Source: Flavobacterium piscisymbiosum
GTDB lineage: Bacteria > Bacteroidota > Bacteroidia > Flavobacteriales > Flavobacteriaceae
Length of the DNA stretch: 64,000 nucleotides
Direction of reading: 5' to 3'
NCBI RefSeq assembly: GCF_020905295.1
Contig: NZ_JAJJMM010000001.1
Coordinates: 3,782,001-3,846,000 of the forward strand
This document shows, in pieces, positions 36,082 to 44,678 of this stretch. Below the pieces are notes generated by a model. The model was not told where the DNA came from. It worked only from the letters and a program-made list of their open reading frames with translations, and searched no databases. Position numbers and translations under genes: made by a program. Numbering within the stretch: position 1 is the first letter of the stretch; every line of letters begins with the position of its first letter.

Positions 36082-36134
36082 TGCAATATTGTTACAAATA
36101 TAAAATTCTTATTTATAAATGCAACATTGTTTCA
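36082..36134 (-). promoter_or_regulatory. promoter with two 15-base palindromic operators
   Basis: TGCAATATTGTTACA (36082-36096) and TGCAACATTGTTTCA (36120-36134) are near-identical partial palindromes. On the minus strand TTG (36124-36122), a 19-base gap and TATATTTG (36102-36095) form a standard promoter. One operator covers the -33 element and the other overlaps the -7. This is a repressor layout, most likely Zur or another metal sensor judging by the genes it precedes; the regulator itself is not in the window. Confidence 0.6.
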
Positions 36135-36159
36135 TTAAAAAATATAATAATTAGTGAGA

Positions 36160-36418
36160 TAAAGAATAAAGAATAAAGAGTAAAGAGTAAAGAGTAAAGA
36201 GTAAAGAGTAAAGAGTAAAGAGTAAAGAGTAAAGAGTAAAGAGTAAAGAGTAAAGAGTAAAGAGTAAAGAGTAAAGAGTAAAGAGTAAAGAGTAAAGAGT
36301 AAAGAGTAAAGAGTAAAGAGTAAAGAGTAAAGAGTAAAGAGTAAAGAGTAAAGAGTAAAGAGTAAAGAGTAAAGAGTAAAGAGTAAAGAGTAAAGAGTAA
36401 AGAATCTAGAGTAAAGAA
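36160..36418. repeat. 37-unit heptanucleotide tandem array (TAAAGAG)
   Basis: 259 bases of a 7-base unit. 32 consecutive exact TAAAGAG copies run from 36174 to 36397, flanked by variants (TAAAGAA twice before, TAAAGAA, TCTAGAG and TAAAGAA after). It lies upstream of the His-rich gene promoter (26 bases above the -33 site) and just past the stop of the Crp/Fnr gene. It contains no start codon, so it is not a coding repeat. Copy-number change by slippage is expected. Confidence 0.9.
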
Positions 36419-36442
36419 TAAAAAATTAAGATGATTTTAAAA

Positions 36443-37015
36443 TCAAAACTTAGATTTCAGTCTGCTTAGGGTTTCCTGGGAGACATTGATGTATGAGGCG
36501 ACGATTTTGTTGGGCAAACGTTTTACGATCGTTGGGTTTATTTTTAGCAGCCATTGATAGCGCTCTAAAGCATCCATGGTGGTAAACGACATCAATCTGT
36601 TGGTATTATTTACGTAGGCTTTTTCTAAATACGAACAATAGAATTGCATCCATTCCGGAGCGGTTTTGAGGAGATGATTAAAATCTTCATGGCTGATATA
36701 CAAAAGTTCCGATTTTTCGATTACCTGAATATATTCTAGAGAAGGTAATTTGGTAATAAAGCTGACCAATGCTGTAGCAATTTGATTTTCGAAAGCAATA
36801 TATCGGGTAACATCTTTTCCTTCTTCATTGATAAAATAAAGCCTCAAACAACCTTTGCCCACAAAATACGTATGTTGACTGGTTTGCCCCGCCGAAAGCA
36901 GAAGTTCATTTTTGCTTTGTTTTAAAGGTTTGAAATAAGATAAAATCGTATTAAGGTTTTCATCAGAAACCTCAATACGATTTTTTATATAATCACCAAG
37001 TTGCTCGTATATCAT
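36443..37015 (-). CDS. Crp/Fnr family transcriptional regulator
   Basis: 190 residues. The cyclic-nucleotide-binding-like fold covers about 25-115 ('LLLSAGQTSQHTYFVGKGCLRLYF'). The C-terminal helix-turn-helix is short, ending 'KIVASYINVSQETLSRLKSKF' (about 168-190). No FNR-type cysteine cluster is visible. It starts 3 bases after ribB, so it is co-transcribed. Effector unknown. Confidence 0.92.
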   Translation of the reverse strand: MIYEQLGDYIKNRIEVSDENLNTILSYFKPLKQSKNELLLSAGQTSQHTYFVGKGCLRLYFINEEGKDVTRYIAFENQIATALVSFITKLPSLEYIQVIEKSELLYISHEDFNHLLKTAPEWMQFYCSYLEKAYVNNTNRLMSFTTMDALERYQWLLKINPTIVKRLPNKIVASYINVSQETLSRLKSKF

Positions 37016-37018
37016 TTG

Positions 37019-37681
37019 TTACTTATAATCTCTCACAAATTTGCGGTAATAAATGATATCCTCAATAGATAATACTACAAAATCGTGTTCTTCTGCAAAG
37101 CTAATGATTTTGCCGAGTTTAGCCATACTGCCATCTTCATTCATTAATTCGCATAAAACAGCTTCTGGTCGTAAACCCGCTAATTTCATCAAATCTACGC
37201 TGCCTTCTGTATGTCCGTTTCGTTCGAGAACGCCGTTGTTTTTGGCTCTTAACGGGAAAATATGTCCGGGTCTGGCTAAGTCAGAGGCTTTTGCATTTAC
37301 AGCACTTGCAGCTTTAATTGTAGTAACGCGATCTGCTGCCGAAACTCCTGTGGTTACACCTTTTTTTGCTTCGATAGTGATCGTAAACGGAGTCTGAAAA
37401 CTGCTTGTATTTTCCTGAACCATATAAGGCAATTCGAGTTGATCTGCTTTTTCGTTAGGCAAGCAAAGACAAACGATTCCGCTGCATTCACGAATCATCA
37501 TCGCCATGTTTTGAACGCTTATATGTTGTGCCGAAAAAATCAAATCACCTTCGTTTTCGCGGTCTTCGTCATCGGTTAATAAAATTCCTTTTCCGTTTTG
37601 TAAATGTTGTAATGCGTTTTCTACGCGTTGTACGCTCGTTAAACCAAATTTTTCTAAAGGATATGTTAGTGTGCTGATCAT
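37019..37681 (-). CDS. ribB: 3,4-dihydroxy-2-butanone-4-phosphate synthase
   Basis: 220 residues from MISTLTYP at 37681; the in-frame ATG at 37714 only adds a non-conserved extension. Family motifs: [18 protein letters not shown] (substrate and Mg-binding acidic loop), [11 protein letters not shown], '[13 protein letters not shown]', 'RPGHIFPL', HTEGSVDLM. It converts ribulose 5-phosphate to dihydroxybutanone phosphate plus formate for riboflavin. It has no GTP cyclohydrolase II domain, so it is a stand-alone RibB. Confidence 0.95.
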   Translation of the reverse strand: MISTLTYPLEKFGLTSVQRVENALQHLQNGKGILLTDDEDRENEGDLIFSAQHISVQNMAMMIRECSGIVCLCLPNEKADQLELPYMVQENTSSFQTPFTITIEAKKGVTTGVSAADRVTTIKAASAVNAKASDLARPGHIFPLRAKNNGVLERNGHTEGSVDLMKLAGLRPEAVLCELMNEDGSMAKLGKIISFAEEHDFVVLSIEDIIYYRKFVRDYK

Positions 37682-37714
37682 TTTATTTTTGGGTATTAAA
37701 TTAATGAGCAGCAA

Positions 37715-38040
37715 ATCTAGAATTGTTTAATATGCAAAAGTTTGATGTAGGTCAATAAAATGAGCTTTTTAGTTGGTGCCGAATTTTAAGCTTGACTTGA
37801 AAAAAAGTTTGTCACGAATTCAACGAATTTTCACTAATTATTATAGCGGAAGGAGGAACCACAAATTACACAAATTTCCGCAAATTTTTTTTTACAATCT
37901 TTGAGTTTTAAAAAAAAGAAGAAGCAATACTATTTAAGAATATGGGGTAAACAATTCAAATTTATGTTTATGCGCAATCTTTATTAGTATTCTAAGTGAA
38001 TACTATTGATATGAAAAGAGTTAATTATTATATAAAATTA
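37715..38040. other. gene-free divergent region
   Basis: Between ribB (minus) and the TetR gene (plus). It holds a short CACGAATTCAACGAATTTTC repeat of the type seen at 181 (near 37813) and no convincing gene. The TetR promoter begins at 38045. Confidence 0.45.
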
Positions 38041-38044
38041 ATGT

Positions 38045-38079
38045 TTTGACTTTATAAAATATACTTTTTAGTATATTTG
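38045..38079 (+). promoter_or_regulatory. TetR gene promoter with palindromic operator
   Basis: TTTG at 38045-38048, a 23-base gap and TATATTTG at 38072-38079 make a promoter. An operator-like dyad, AAATATACT (38057-38065), four T, AGTATATTT (38070-38078), overlaps the -7 element, which suggests autorepression. Copies of the same motif recur at 38705. Confidence 0.65.
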
Positions 38080-38099
38080 TACTCTAATTTTATTTCAAA

Positions 38100-38690
38100 A
38101 TGCTTACAAAGGCCGAAAAAACAAAACAATTTATACTGGAAACTGCAGTACCTCTTTATAATGAAAAAGGTATTTCGGGAGTCAATATTGATGATGTTCT
38201 TGAAGCTACAAAGCTTACGAAAGGATGTCTTTACGGCCATTTTGAAAATAAAGAAGATTTGTCTGAACAAGTAATCGATCTGTCACTTAAGATGGTTTCA
38301 GACAAAATCAGAGCCGCAGTTTATTCCGGAAAAACAATTAAAGGTAAAATATTTGCTTTTTTGGATTTTTATAAGAATCCAATTGAGACCTATATTTCCG
38401 GCGGATGCCCAATATTCAATACAGCTGTAGAAGCAGATGATAATTATCCTTTTATAAAAGAAAAAGTGGCTAAAGTTTTTAAAAACGGTCAGCAGGAATT
38501 AAGTGCTTTACTTCAGGAAGGAATCAATAATGGGGAGTTTTCTACTACGCTCGATCCTGTGGTTTTTGCTTTCAAATTAGTAGCTTCTGTAGAGGGAGGA
38601 ATCGTAATGTGCAGAGTTATGAATACGGCAAAACCAATGCAAGGCCTGATTAAAAATCTAAAAGCTGAGTTAGAAGGATACACGATCTAA
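38100..38690 (+). CDS. TetR/AcrR family transcriptional regulator
   Basis: 196 residues. N-terminal helix-turn-helix (about 8-55, 'ETAVPLYNEKGISGVNIDDVLEATKLTKGCLYGHFENKEDL'), then a ligand domain with GGCPIFNTAVEADD (about 100-113), which is common in the LmrA/YxaF-like TetR_C-16 group. It is followed by a three-gene oxidoreductase operon whose promoter region carries the same dyad as its own. It probably represses both until an aldehyde- or quinone-like ligand binds. Confidence 0.93.
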   Translation: MLTKAEKTKQFILETAVPLYNEKGISGVNIDDVLEATKLTKGCLYGHFENKEDLSEQVIDLSLKMVSDKIRAAVYSGKTIKGKIFAFLDFYKNPIETYISGGCPIFNTAVEADDNYPFIKEKVAKVFKNGQQELSALLQEGINNGEFSTTLDPVVFAFKLVASVEGGIVMCRVMNTAKPMQGLIKNLKAELEGYTI

Positions 38691-38704
38691 TTTTTTTTGA
38701 TATA

Positions 38705-38750
38705 AAATAGACTAAAAAGTATATTTTAGAATAGACTAAAAAGTTTAAAT
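38705..38750 (+). promoter_or_regulatory. tandem TetR-operator-like dyads before the SDR operon
   Basis: AAATAGACT, AAAA, AGTATATTT at 38705-38726 differs from the TetR promoter dyad by one arm base and the spacer. A second, weaker copy, GAATAGACT, AAAA, AGTTTAAAT, is at 38729-38750. Together they lie 70-115 bases before the first SDR gene. Confidence 0.55.
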
Positions 38751-38820
38751 GTTAAAATAAATAATTGAATTTAAACGAAAAAACATAAAAAACGAAATTT
38801 TTAATTTTAAATAATATACA

Positions 38821-39513
38821 ATGAAAACAACAGGAAATACAGTATTCATAAGTGGAGGAAGTGCCGGAATAGGTTTGGCAATTGCTAAAAGACTGAATGC
38901 TGCAGGCAATAAAGTAATTATAAACGGGCGTAATAAAGAACGCCTTGAAAATGCATTAAAACAACTGGATACTGCAACTGCCATACAAGGTGATTTGTCG
39001 ATAGAGGCAGACAGAATTCGTATTGCAAAGCAATTAAAGGAAACTTATCCAGAGGTTAATATCATCATTAACAATGCCGGTGCCGCTTTTAGTTATCTCT
39101 TAAATGAAACTTTGAATGCTCATGAAAAAGCAGCTATCGAGATGAATACGAACTATTTGAGTGTGATTCATTTTACAGAACTTTTACTACCTCATTTAAT
39201 ACAAAAGGAAGAAGCTGCTGTTGTAAATATTTCCTCAATCGCTGTTTTTGGCAGTCATAAATTAGTACCAACTTATGGTGCGACCAAAGCGGCATTGCAC
39301 AGTTATACAGTTGCATTGCGATATACTTATGAAGAAGAGAAAAACCTTCAAATTTATGAGGTATATCCGCCATTGGTAAATACGGAGTTCTCGGCAGAAA
39401 TTGGTGGTGCAGACGGAATCCCTCCAAAAGAAGTTGCTGATGAATTGTTCTTGGCTTTAGAAAATAATCAATTTGATGTTCCGGTTGGTGATTCAAAGCA
39501 ATTTTTTAAATAA
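38821..39513 (+). CDS. SDR family oxidoreductase (DltE-like), first
   Basis: 230 residues. Rossmann motif SGGSAGIGLAIAKRL (about 10-24), NNAGAAF (about 89-95), and the catalytic tetrad's Ser in VVNISSIAVFG and YxxxK as YGATKAAL. Cytoplasmic NAD(P)-dependent reductase. First of three genes read together (next gene 7 bases on). The start was chosen at the ATG after ATATAC. Substrate unknown. Confidence 0.92.
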   Translation: MKTTGNTVFISGGSAGIGLAIAKRLNAAGNKVIINGRNKERLENALKQLDTATAIQGDLSIEADRIRIAKQLKETYPEVNIIINNAGAAFSYLLNETLNAHEKAAIEMNTNYLSVIHFTELLLPHLIQKEEAAVVNISSIAVFGSHKLVPTYGATKAALHSYTVALRYTYEEEKNLQIYEVYPPLVNTEFSAEIGGADGIPPKEVADELFLALENNQFDVPVGDSKQFFK

Positions 39514-39520
39514 TTTAGAT

Positions 39521-40288
39521 ATGAATATAAAAGGAAAAACGATATTAATTACCGGAGGAGCTTCGGGAATTGGTTTAGAATCTGCAAAACAGTTTTTAGC
39601 CGAAGGTGCCAATGTTATTATCACAGGTAGAAATCAGTCCAAATTAGATGCAGCAAAAAAAATGCTCCCAACATTAACAACTATAAAAAGCGATGTTGAA
39701 AATGAGGGTGATGCAGTGGCACTTTTTGAGAAAGTATCTTCATTGGGCGGAATAGACATTTTGTATAATAATGCAGGTGTTGGCAGTCCGGCACTTAATA
39801 TGGGAATTGCAAGTGATCAAATCCTGAAGAATGCTATTTACGAAATGAATATCAATTATTTTGGTGTTATACGATTGAATACTCTTTTTATAGACATGCT
39901 GAAATCACGAAAAGAAAGCGCTATTATAAATACAACGTCGATTTTGAGTATGGTACCCGCGCTTGAAGAACCAACTTATTCAGCGACTAAAGCTGCATTA
40001 AGTTTTTATACGAGAGTACTTAGAAAAAATCTGGAGATACTAAACAGTAACGTAAAAGTTTTCGAACTTTTGCCTCCGGTTGTAGCAACAGAAATGACTG
40101 CCAAAAGAAACGATAAAAAAATGACTCCGGAACAATTGGTAAAAGCTCTTATTTCGGGAATCAAAAAAGATCAGTTTACGATTCGGGTTGGAGATACAAA
40201 ATTGTTATATGTCGTTAGCAGGTTTTTTCCTCAATTGGCTTTTAATTTGGTCAATCCTAAAAAAATATATGCAGGTTTAAGGCAATAA
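39521..40288 (+). CDS. SDR family oxidoreductase, second
   Basis: 255 residues from MNIKGKTILIT at 39521; the longer frame upstream overlaps the previous gene and is unlikely. ITGGASGIGLESAKQ is the cofactor motif, NNAGVG and the active-site YSATKAALSFY follow. It resembles the first SDR in pattern, so the pair may come from a duplication or act on related substrates. It is 7 bases after the first SDR and 23 before the MDR gene. Confidence 0.93.
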   Translation: MNIKGKTILITGGASGIGLESAKQFLAEGANVIITGRNQSKLDAAKKMLPTLTTIKSDVENEGDAVALFEKVSSLGGIDILYNNAGVGSPALNMGIASDQILKNAIYEMNINYFGVIRLNTLFIDMLKSRKESAIINTTSILSMVPALEEPTYSATKAALSFYTRVLRKNLEILNSNVKVFELLPPVVATEMTAKRNDKKMTPEQLVKALISGIKKDQFTIRVGDTKLLYVVSRFFPQLAFNLVNPKKIYAGLRQ

Positions 40289-40311
40289 TTAGAACTTTAA
40301 AAAGAGATAAA

Positions 40312-41313
40312 ATGAAAGCATTTACAATTGATAAATATGCTAAAAACAGAAGTTTGCAGCTTACAGAAATGCCTGTTCCGGAAATAAAAGACAATGATGT
40401 TCTGGTTGAAATTTATGCAGCAGGAGTGAACCTTTTAGATTCTAAAATAAAAACAGGAGAATTTAAACTTATTTTGCGGTACAAACTGCCATTAATCCTG
40501 GGGCATGATGTAGCGGGAGTAATTACGAAAACAGGCAAAAATGTAAAAAACTTTAAAGTTGGAGATGAAGTTTATGCAAGACCTGCAGATCACCGTATTG
40601 GTACATTTGCCGAATTTATTGCCATAAATGAAAGCGATGTTGCACTAAAACCGAAGAATCTTTCTATGGAAGAAGCAGCATCTATTCCGTTAGTTGCCTT
40701 AACAGCCTGGCAGGTTTTGGTAGAAAGAGCAAAAGTTAAAGAAGGACAAGAAGTTTTTATTCAGGCAGGTTCAGGCGGCGTAGGAACAATCGCCATTCAG
40801 TTAGCGAAACATTTGGGAGCGACTGTTGCGACTACAGCAAGCGCCAAAAGTTTTGATTTAATGAAGGAACTTGGAGCAGATATCGTTATTGATTATAAAA
40901 ATAGTGATTTCGAAAATCGTTTGAACAATTACGATGTTGTACTGAACAGTCAGGATCAAAAAACGCTCGAAAAATCGCTGCGAATACTACAATCCGGCGG
41001 AAAACTTATTTCTATTTCAGGACCGCCAACGCCTGTTTTTGCTAAAGAAATTGGAGCACCGTGGTTTGTGAAGATTATCCTTTCGTTATTAAGTTCAGGA
41101 ATTCGTAAAAAAGCAAAGCATAAAAATGTCGATTATTCTTTTCTATTTATGAAAGCGAATGGGCAACAGTTAAGCAAAATTACAACACTTATCGAGTCAG
41201 GAATCATTAAACCAATTGTCGATAAAGTTTTTACTTTCGAAAAAACCAATGAAGCTTTATCGTATGTAGAAAGCGGACGTGCTAAAGGAAAAATTGTAAT
41301 CAAAATGAAATAA
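40312..41313 (+). CDS. NADP-dependent oxidoreductase (MDR, quinone reductase-like)
   Basis: 333 residues. GroES-like N-terminus, 'LPLILGHDVAGVI', and cofactor motif 'FIQAGSGGVGTIAIQLAKHLGA' (about 152-173). No zinc-site cysteines, so it belongs to the zeta-crystallin-like quinone reductase branch. Third gene of the TetR-linked operon, with a terminator 25 bases after the stop. It complements the two SDRs in a reductive detoxification role, which is inferred from family only. Confidence 0.92.
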   Translation: MKAFTIDKYAKNRSLQLTEMPVPEIKDNDVLVEIYAAGVNLLDSKIKTGEFKLILRYKLPLILGHDVAGVITKTGKNVKNFKVGDEVYARPADHRIGTFAEFIAINESDVALKPKNLSMEEAASIPLVALTAWQVLVERAKVKEGQEVFIQAGSGGVGTIAIQLAKHLGATVATTASAKSFDLMKELGADIVIDYKNSDFENRLNNYDVVLNSQDQKTLEKSLRILQSGGKLISISGPPTPVFAKEIGAPWFVKIILSLLSSGIRKKAKHKNVDYSFLFMKANGQQLSKITTLIESGIIKPIVDKVFTFEKTNEALSYVESGRAKGKIVIKMK

Positions 41314-41336
41314 GTACTAAATAATATAAAAAAGTA

Positions 41337-41369
41337 AAAGCCTTCGAATCATTGATTTGAAGGCTTTTT
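41337..41369 (+). terminator. intrinsic terminator of the SDR operon
   Basis: AAAAGCCTTCGAATC / GATTTGAAGGCTTTTT forms a strong hairpin with a T run, 23 bases after the MDR stop. It is also close to the 3' end of the convergent hydrolase gene. Confidence 0.88.
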
Positions 41370-41391
41370 GATTTTAATCACACAAAGAATT

Positions 41392-41958
41392 TTAAACCAA
41401 TTCCAGAAGTGTTTTTGTATCGATAACTTCTGCAAATTCGTTGTGTAAACTAGCCAGGGATATTTGATGTACCAATTCCGAATCATATTTTTCTCCGTTG
41501 ATGCCAATTCGGTCAAAAGTTGCCGTGGCATCAGAAATTAAAAAGACTCCAAAACCAAAATTCCCTGCCATTCTTGTGGTTGTCGAAACGCAATGATTCG
41601 TGGTAAGTCCTACAATTACCAGTTTGGTGATTCCGAGATTGTCAATTCTTTCTTTTAAATCAGTTCCTATAAAAGCACTGTTGACGTTTTTTGAAATTAC
41701 GGGTTCGCCAATAATTGGTTTTACTTCGTCTTTGATTTCGAATCCGGGATGTGAAGGGTGGAGTTTTGAATCGGGATGTATGGAGCTATGAACGACATGA
41801 AAAACGGGTAATTGCAGCGTTCGCCATTTTTCGAGAATCTGAGCCATTTTTGTTTCGGCATCTTTATTATTTCTATTTCCGCCCCAATGATTTTCTTCAT
41901 TAAAACCTTTCTGAACATCAATTAAAATAAGGGCTGTATTTTGGTCTCTAAGTTTCAT
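41392..41958 (-). CDS. isochorismatase-like cysteine hydrolase
   Basis: 188 residues. The catalytic Asp is in ALILIDVQKGFNE (about D13) and the nucleophilic Cys is in LTTNHCVSTTTRMAG (about 121-135). The lysine of the triad is not assigned with certainty. The family hydrolyses amide or enol-ether substrates such as isochorismate or nicotinamide. Downstream of the GlxA-type regulator on the same strand, which may control it. Confidence 0.9.
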   Translation of the reverse strand: MKLRDQNTALILIDVQKGFNEENHWGGNRNNKDAETKMAQILEKWRTLQLPVFHVVHSSIHPDSKLHPSHPGFEIKDEVKPIIGEPVISKNVNSAFIGTDLKERIDNLGITKLVIVGLTTNHCVSTTTRMAGNFGFGVFLISDATATFDRIGINGEKYDSELVHQISLASLHNEFAEVIDTKTLLELV

Positions 41959-42033
41959 CTTTTTATAAATTAGATTGTTAGATACAAATTTACCTTTCTA
42001 TTAAAGATCAAAAAAGGACAAACGATAGTCGTT

Positions 42034-42996
42034 TTAAGACCTCTTATTTTTTATTGCCGAGGGCAAAGTATCAAGATGAGATTCGAGTACAACACGCAAT
42101 TGTTTCGAGGTTTTATAACCACACAAATGCGCAATATGTTCTATTTTATAATCAGAATTGGTGAGGAGACTTTTGGCCTTTTCGATTCTAAGTTTCGTTC
42201 GATATTCGGCGATAGTAATTCCGGTTTGTTTCTTGAAAATTCGGGTTAGATTTCTCGGGCCAATGTGAACCAATTCGGCAAGAAAATCAATTGTAGAAGT
42301 TTTATCAAGGTTTGAGATGATCCAATCCTGAATGATATGAATCTTTTCGTCATGGTGATTTCGGTTTTGCAAATACACACTTTCCTGTTCATCATTGCCA
42401 TGTCTTCTTTTGTATACGACCAATTCTTTGGCAATTTTCGCTGCAGTTTCTTTGTCGTGTCGTTGTTCGATAATATGAAGTGCCAGATCTATTCCGGTTA
42501 TGATTCCGGCGCTGGTATAAATAGTTCCCGATTGGGTAAATAAAGTATTGTTTTGTGTTTGCGCAAGCGGAAAATCTTTTTTGAGTTTATCAACCAGTTT
42601 CCAGTGTGTTGTACATTCTTTATGGTCTAAAAGTCCGGCTTTCGCCAAAATAAAAGCGCCGGAACAAATGCTGCAAATCGTAGTTTTATTTTTGTTTACT
42701 TGCTGAAGCCATTCAAAAAACGAAGCATCTTCGGCATTCAGATCGATTTGGTGTGTATTGCTTCCCGAAATAACAACAATATCATTTTCCTTTGGATTCG
42801 TTTTAGAAAAATGGGTGAGCGACGCCAGTTCTAATCCCGAAGAACATATTACAGATAATTGACTGCTAATGTATTGCAATTGATAATTGAATCCTAAACC
42901 TATTGCTTCCTGAAAAACTTCGACAACGCCACTTAAATCCAAAAGTGTAACTTGTTGAGGGATGTAAAAATAAACCGTTGTTAGTGTTTCTTTCAT
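42034..42996 (-). CDS. GlxA family transcriptional regulator (DJ-1/PfpI plus AraC)
   Basis: 320 residues. The N-terminal DJ-1/PfpI-like domain (about 5-175) has TICSGAFILAKAGLLD and TTHW. The C-terminal AraC helix-turn-helix pair (about 220-318) has 'LAELVHIGPRNLTRIFKKQTGITIAEY'. Cytoplasmic. Such regulators often control amine or amide catabolism; the isochorismatase-like gene downstream, 76 bases on, is the nearest candidate target. Confidence 0.93.
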   Translation of the reverse strand: MKETLTTVYFYIPQQVTLLDLSGVVEVFQEAIGLGFNYQLQYISSQLSVICSSGLELASLTHFSKTNPKENDIVVISGSNTHQIDLNAEDASFFEWLQQVNKNKTTICSICSGAFILAKAGLLDHKECTTHWKLVDKLKKDFPLAQTQNNTLFTQSGTIYTSAGIITGIDLALHIIEQRHDKETAAKIAKELVVYKRRHGNDEQESVYLQNRNHHDEKIHIIQDWIISNLDKTSTIDFLAELVHIGPRNLTRIFKKQTGITIAEYRTKLRIEKAKSLLTNSDYKIEHIAHLCGYKTSKQLRVVLESHLDTLPSAIKNKRS

Positions 42997-43070
42997 TTTT
43001 AAAGGTTTAATTTGATTTCAATGACTTCTGCATGATATCGTTTCATTTTTTTGTTGCCTTATTTTGCATC

Positions 43071-43679
43071 CTAGGCTAAACTAATTTCTACTTTTGATAT
43101 GTAGTCTTCATTTTCATCTAAAACATAGTCATTTAGTTTTAAAGCCTTTTCGATATAAGCTTCGGTTTTATAGGTGTAAAATTTAATAACATTTTTGATT
43201 TCTATGTTGTCTAGTAGTTTTAAAAAATCTGGTTTAACAATGGTTTTTCTAAAACTTCCCATAATAATTTCTTTCTCATACAAACATTCTTTTAAAATGC
43301 CTTCCATGTTTATTGCTTTAAAATTATCAGATCTAAAGAAAAACGAAGTTGATAGTTCTCTTTGATTATTATATTCGATACTGTTGAAAAAGTTCAATTC
43401 TACCTTAACGAGAATGATGGTTGAACCATAACAATTATATTTAAATATAACATTGCGATCAGAATAGTAATAAAGATTTTCTTCATTTAAAATATAAATC
43501 GCATATAAATCAGATACATCAAGTGTTTTAAAAAAAGATGTCATGTAATCAGTATTAAATACTTCTATAGATACATTGTATTTAAAATCACTTTTATGGT
43601 TGGTTTGTATAAATGGAATATCATCATATTTTGTAATAAACTTTTGAGATATTAAATTATAAATTCTTGATTTGGCCAT
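43071..43679 (-). CDS. hypothetical protein
   Basis: 202 residues, no signal peptide or membrane segment, rich in Asn, Tyr, Phe and Lys. Regular beta-strand-like stretches ('FKYNVSIEVFNTDY', 'YAIYILNEENLYYYSD', 'IILVKVELNFF'). No motif recognised and no operon partner (74 bases from the GlxA gene). It is more AT-rich than its neighbours. Function unknown. Confidence 0.65.
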   Translation of the reverse strand: MAKSRIYNLISQKFITKYDDIPFIQTNHKSDFKYNVSIEVFNTDYMTSFFKTLDVSDLYAIYILNEENLYYYSDRNVIFKYNCYGSTIILVKVELNFFNSIEYNNQRELSTSFFFRSDNFKAINMEGILKECLYEKEIIMGSFRKTIVKPDFLKLLDNIEIKNVIKFYTYKTEAYIEKALKLNDYVLDENEDYISKVEISLA

Positions 43680-44155
43680 ATTATTTATTGGTAGGTTACT
43701 ATACAGAACAACTTACTAAGATAAAAGCTAAAAATACTATAGTAAAAATTTTCATAAATAAGGAAGATATGGTATTAGTTTGACATTATTTCAATCGCAA
43801 AAAAGGGAGAGTAAAAAGTAAATATATAGATTTGATGAATATTTACAAAAGTAGGTTTTGCCTTTTCTTATTTTGAACGATGGAAAATGAACTATTATTT
43901 AATTCTGCAGAAGACTGCAATATGCTTTTACTTTATAATAAAACAAGTTTTTATGTAGCTAAAAGACTATGTATTTACTAATAATCAAAAAAAAACAATT
44001 GTAGATTAAAATCATTATTATTAATGATTTAAGTATTTCGGTTGATGTTTTTTAAACAAATAAACAACCTTATTGATAAAGTGTTAAGGAAATCGCTATG
44101 AATTATCCATTCCGATTTTATTTAAGCGTACATTTGAATCTAACGCGACCCAATC
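43680..44155. other. gene-free divergent region
   Basis: 476 bases between an unknown gene (minus) and a response regulator (plus). A 34-codon frame beginning at 43880 has no support. TACATTTG at 44129-44136 is a good -7 element for the regulator, though no TTG sits at the usual distance. Otherwise nothing is seen. Confidence 0.45.
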
Positions 44156-44608
44156 ATGAATGCAAAAAAGAATATAAAGGTTTTACTTACCGATGATGAT
44201 GAAGACGACAGAGATTTTTTTGCAGAAGCTCTCGAAGATCTTGATCTTGAGTATCCGGTCGAATTTTGTAAAAATGGTGTAGAACTTCTGGATCGTCTTT
44301 ATGATACTAATTTGGCTATTCCGGACATTATTTTTTTAGATCTTAATATGCCTATTTTGTCAGGTTTTGAGACCTTACAGCAAATTCGCGAAGATGCTAA
44401 ATTTAAGGATATTCCGGTAATCGCGATTTATTCTACCTCTGCTACTATAGATGGTGTCAAAAATACTTTCGGTTTAGGGGCTAACGCTTATGTTGTAAAA
44501 CCTATTGCTTTTAGTGATTTAAAGAAATTATTAAAAAAGGTCATCGAAACAGATTGGGCAGAAAAATTATCAGATGTCAGAATCGAATCTTTTGTCATCA
44601 CAGTTTAG
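44156..44608 (+). CDS. single-domain response regulator
   Basis: 150 residues. A receiver only: DDD at 13-15, phospho-acceptor D62 in FLDLNMPILSG, K115 in YVVKPIA. It is built like the kai-operon regulator (similar 'NMPIL.G' and 'LQQI' stretches). 70 bases separate it from the giant CheB-CheR-kinase gene downstream, its probable partner. No DNA-binding domain. Confidence 0.92.
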   Translation: MNAKKNIKVLLTDDDEDDRDFFAEALEDLDLEYPVEFCKNGVELLDRLYDTNLAIPDIIFLDLNMPILSGFETLQQIREDAKFKDIPVIAIYSTSATIDGVKNTFGLGANAYVVKPIAFSDLKKLLKKVIETDWAEKLSDVRIESFVITV

Positions 44609-44678
44609 TTTAAAAAAATATGCAATTTTTAATAGTATGCATTGATTTATAATGAATTAATATTTAAAGAATGAAATC

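Noticed and set aside
36160..36418. CRISPR-like array
   Set aside because: The unit is 7 bases and repeats without spacers; there are no cas genes in the window.
39473..39520. 5' extension of the second SDR
   Set aside because: It overlaps the preceding SDR gene in another frame; the ATG at 39521 gives the usual SDR start.
43880..43981. 34-codon frame before the response regulator
   Set aside because: No ribosome-binding context, no recognisable pattern; too short to support.
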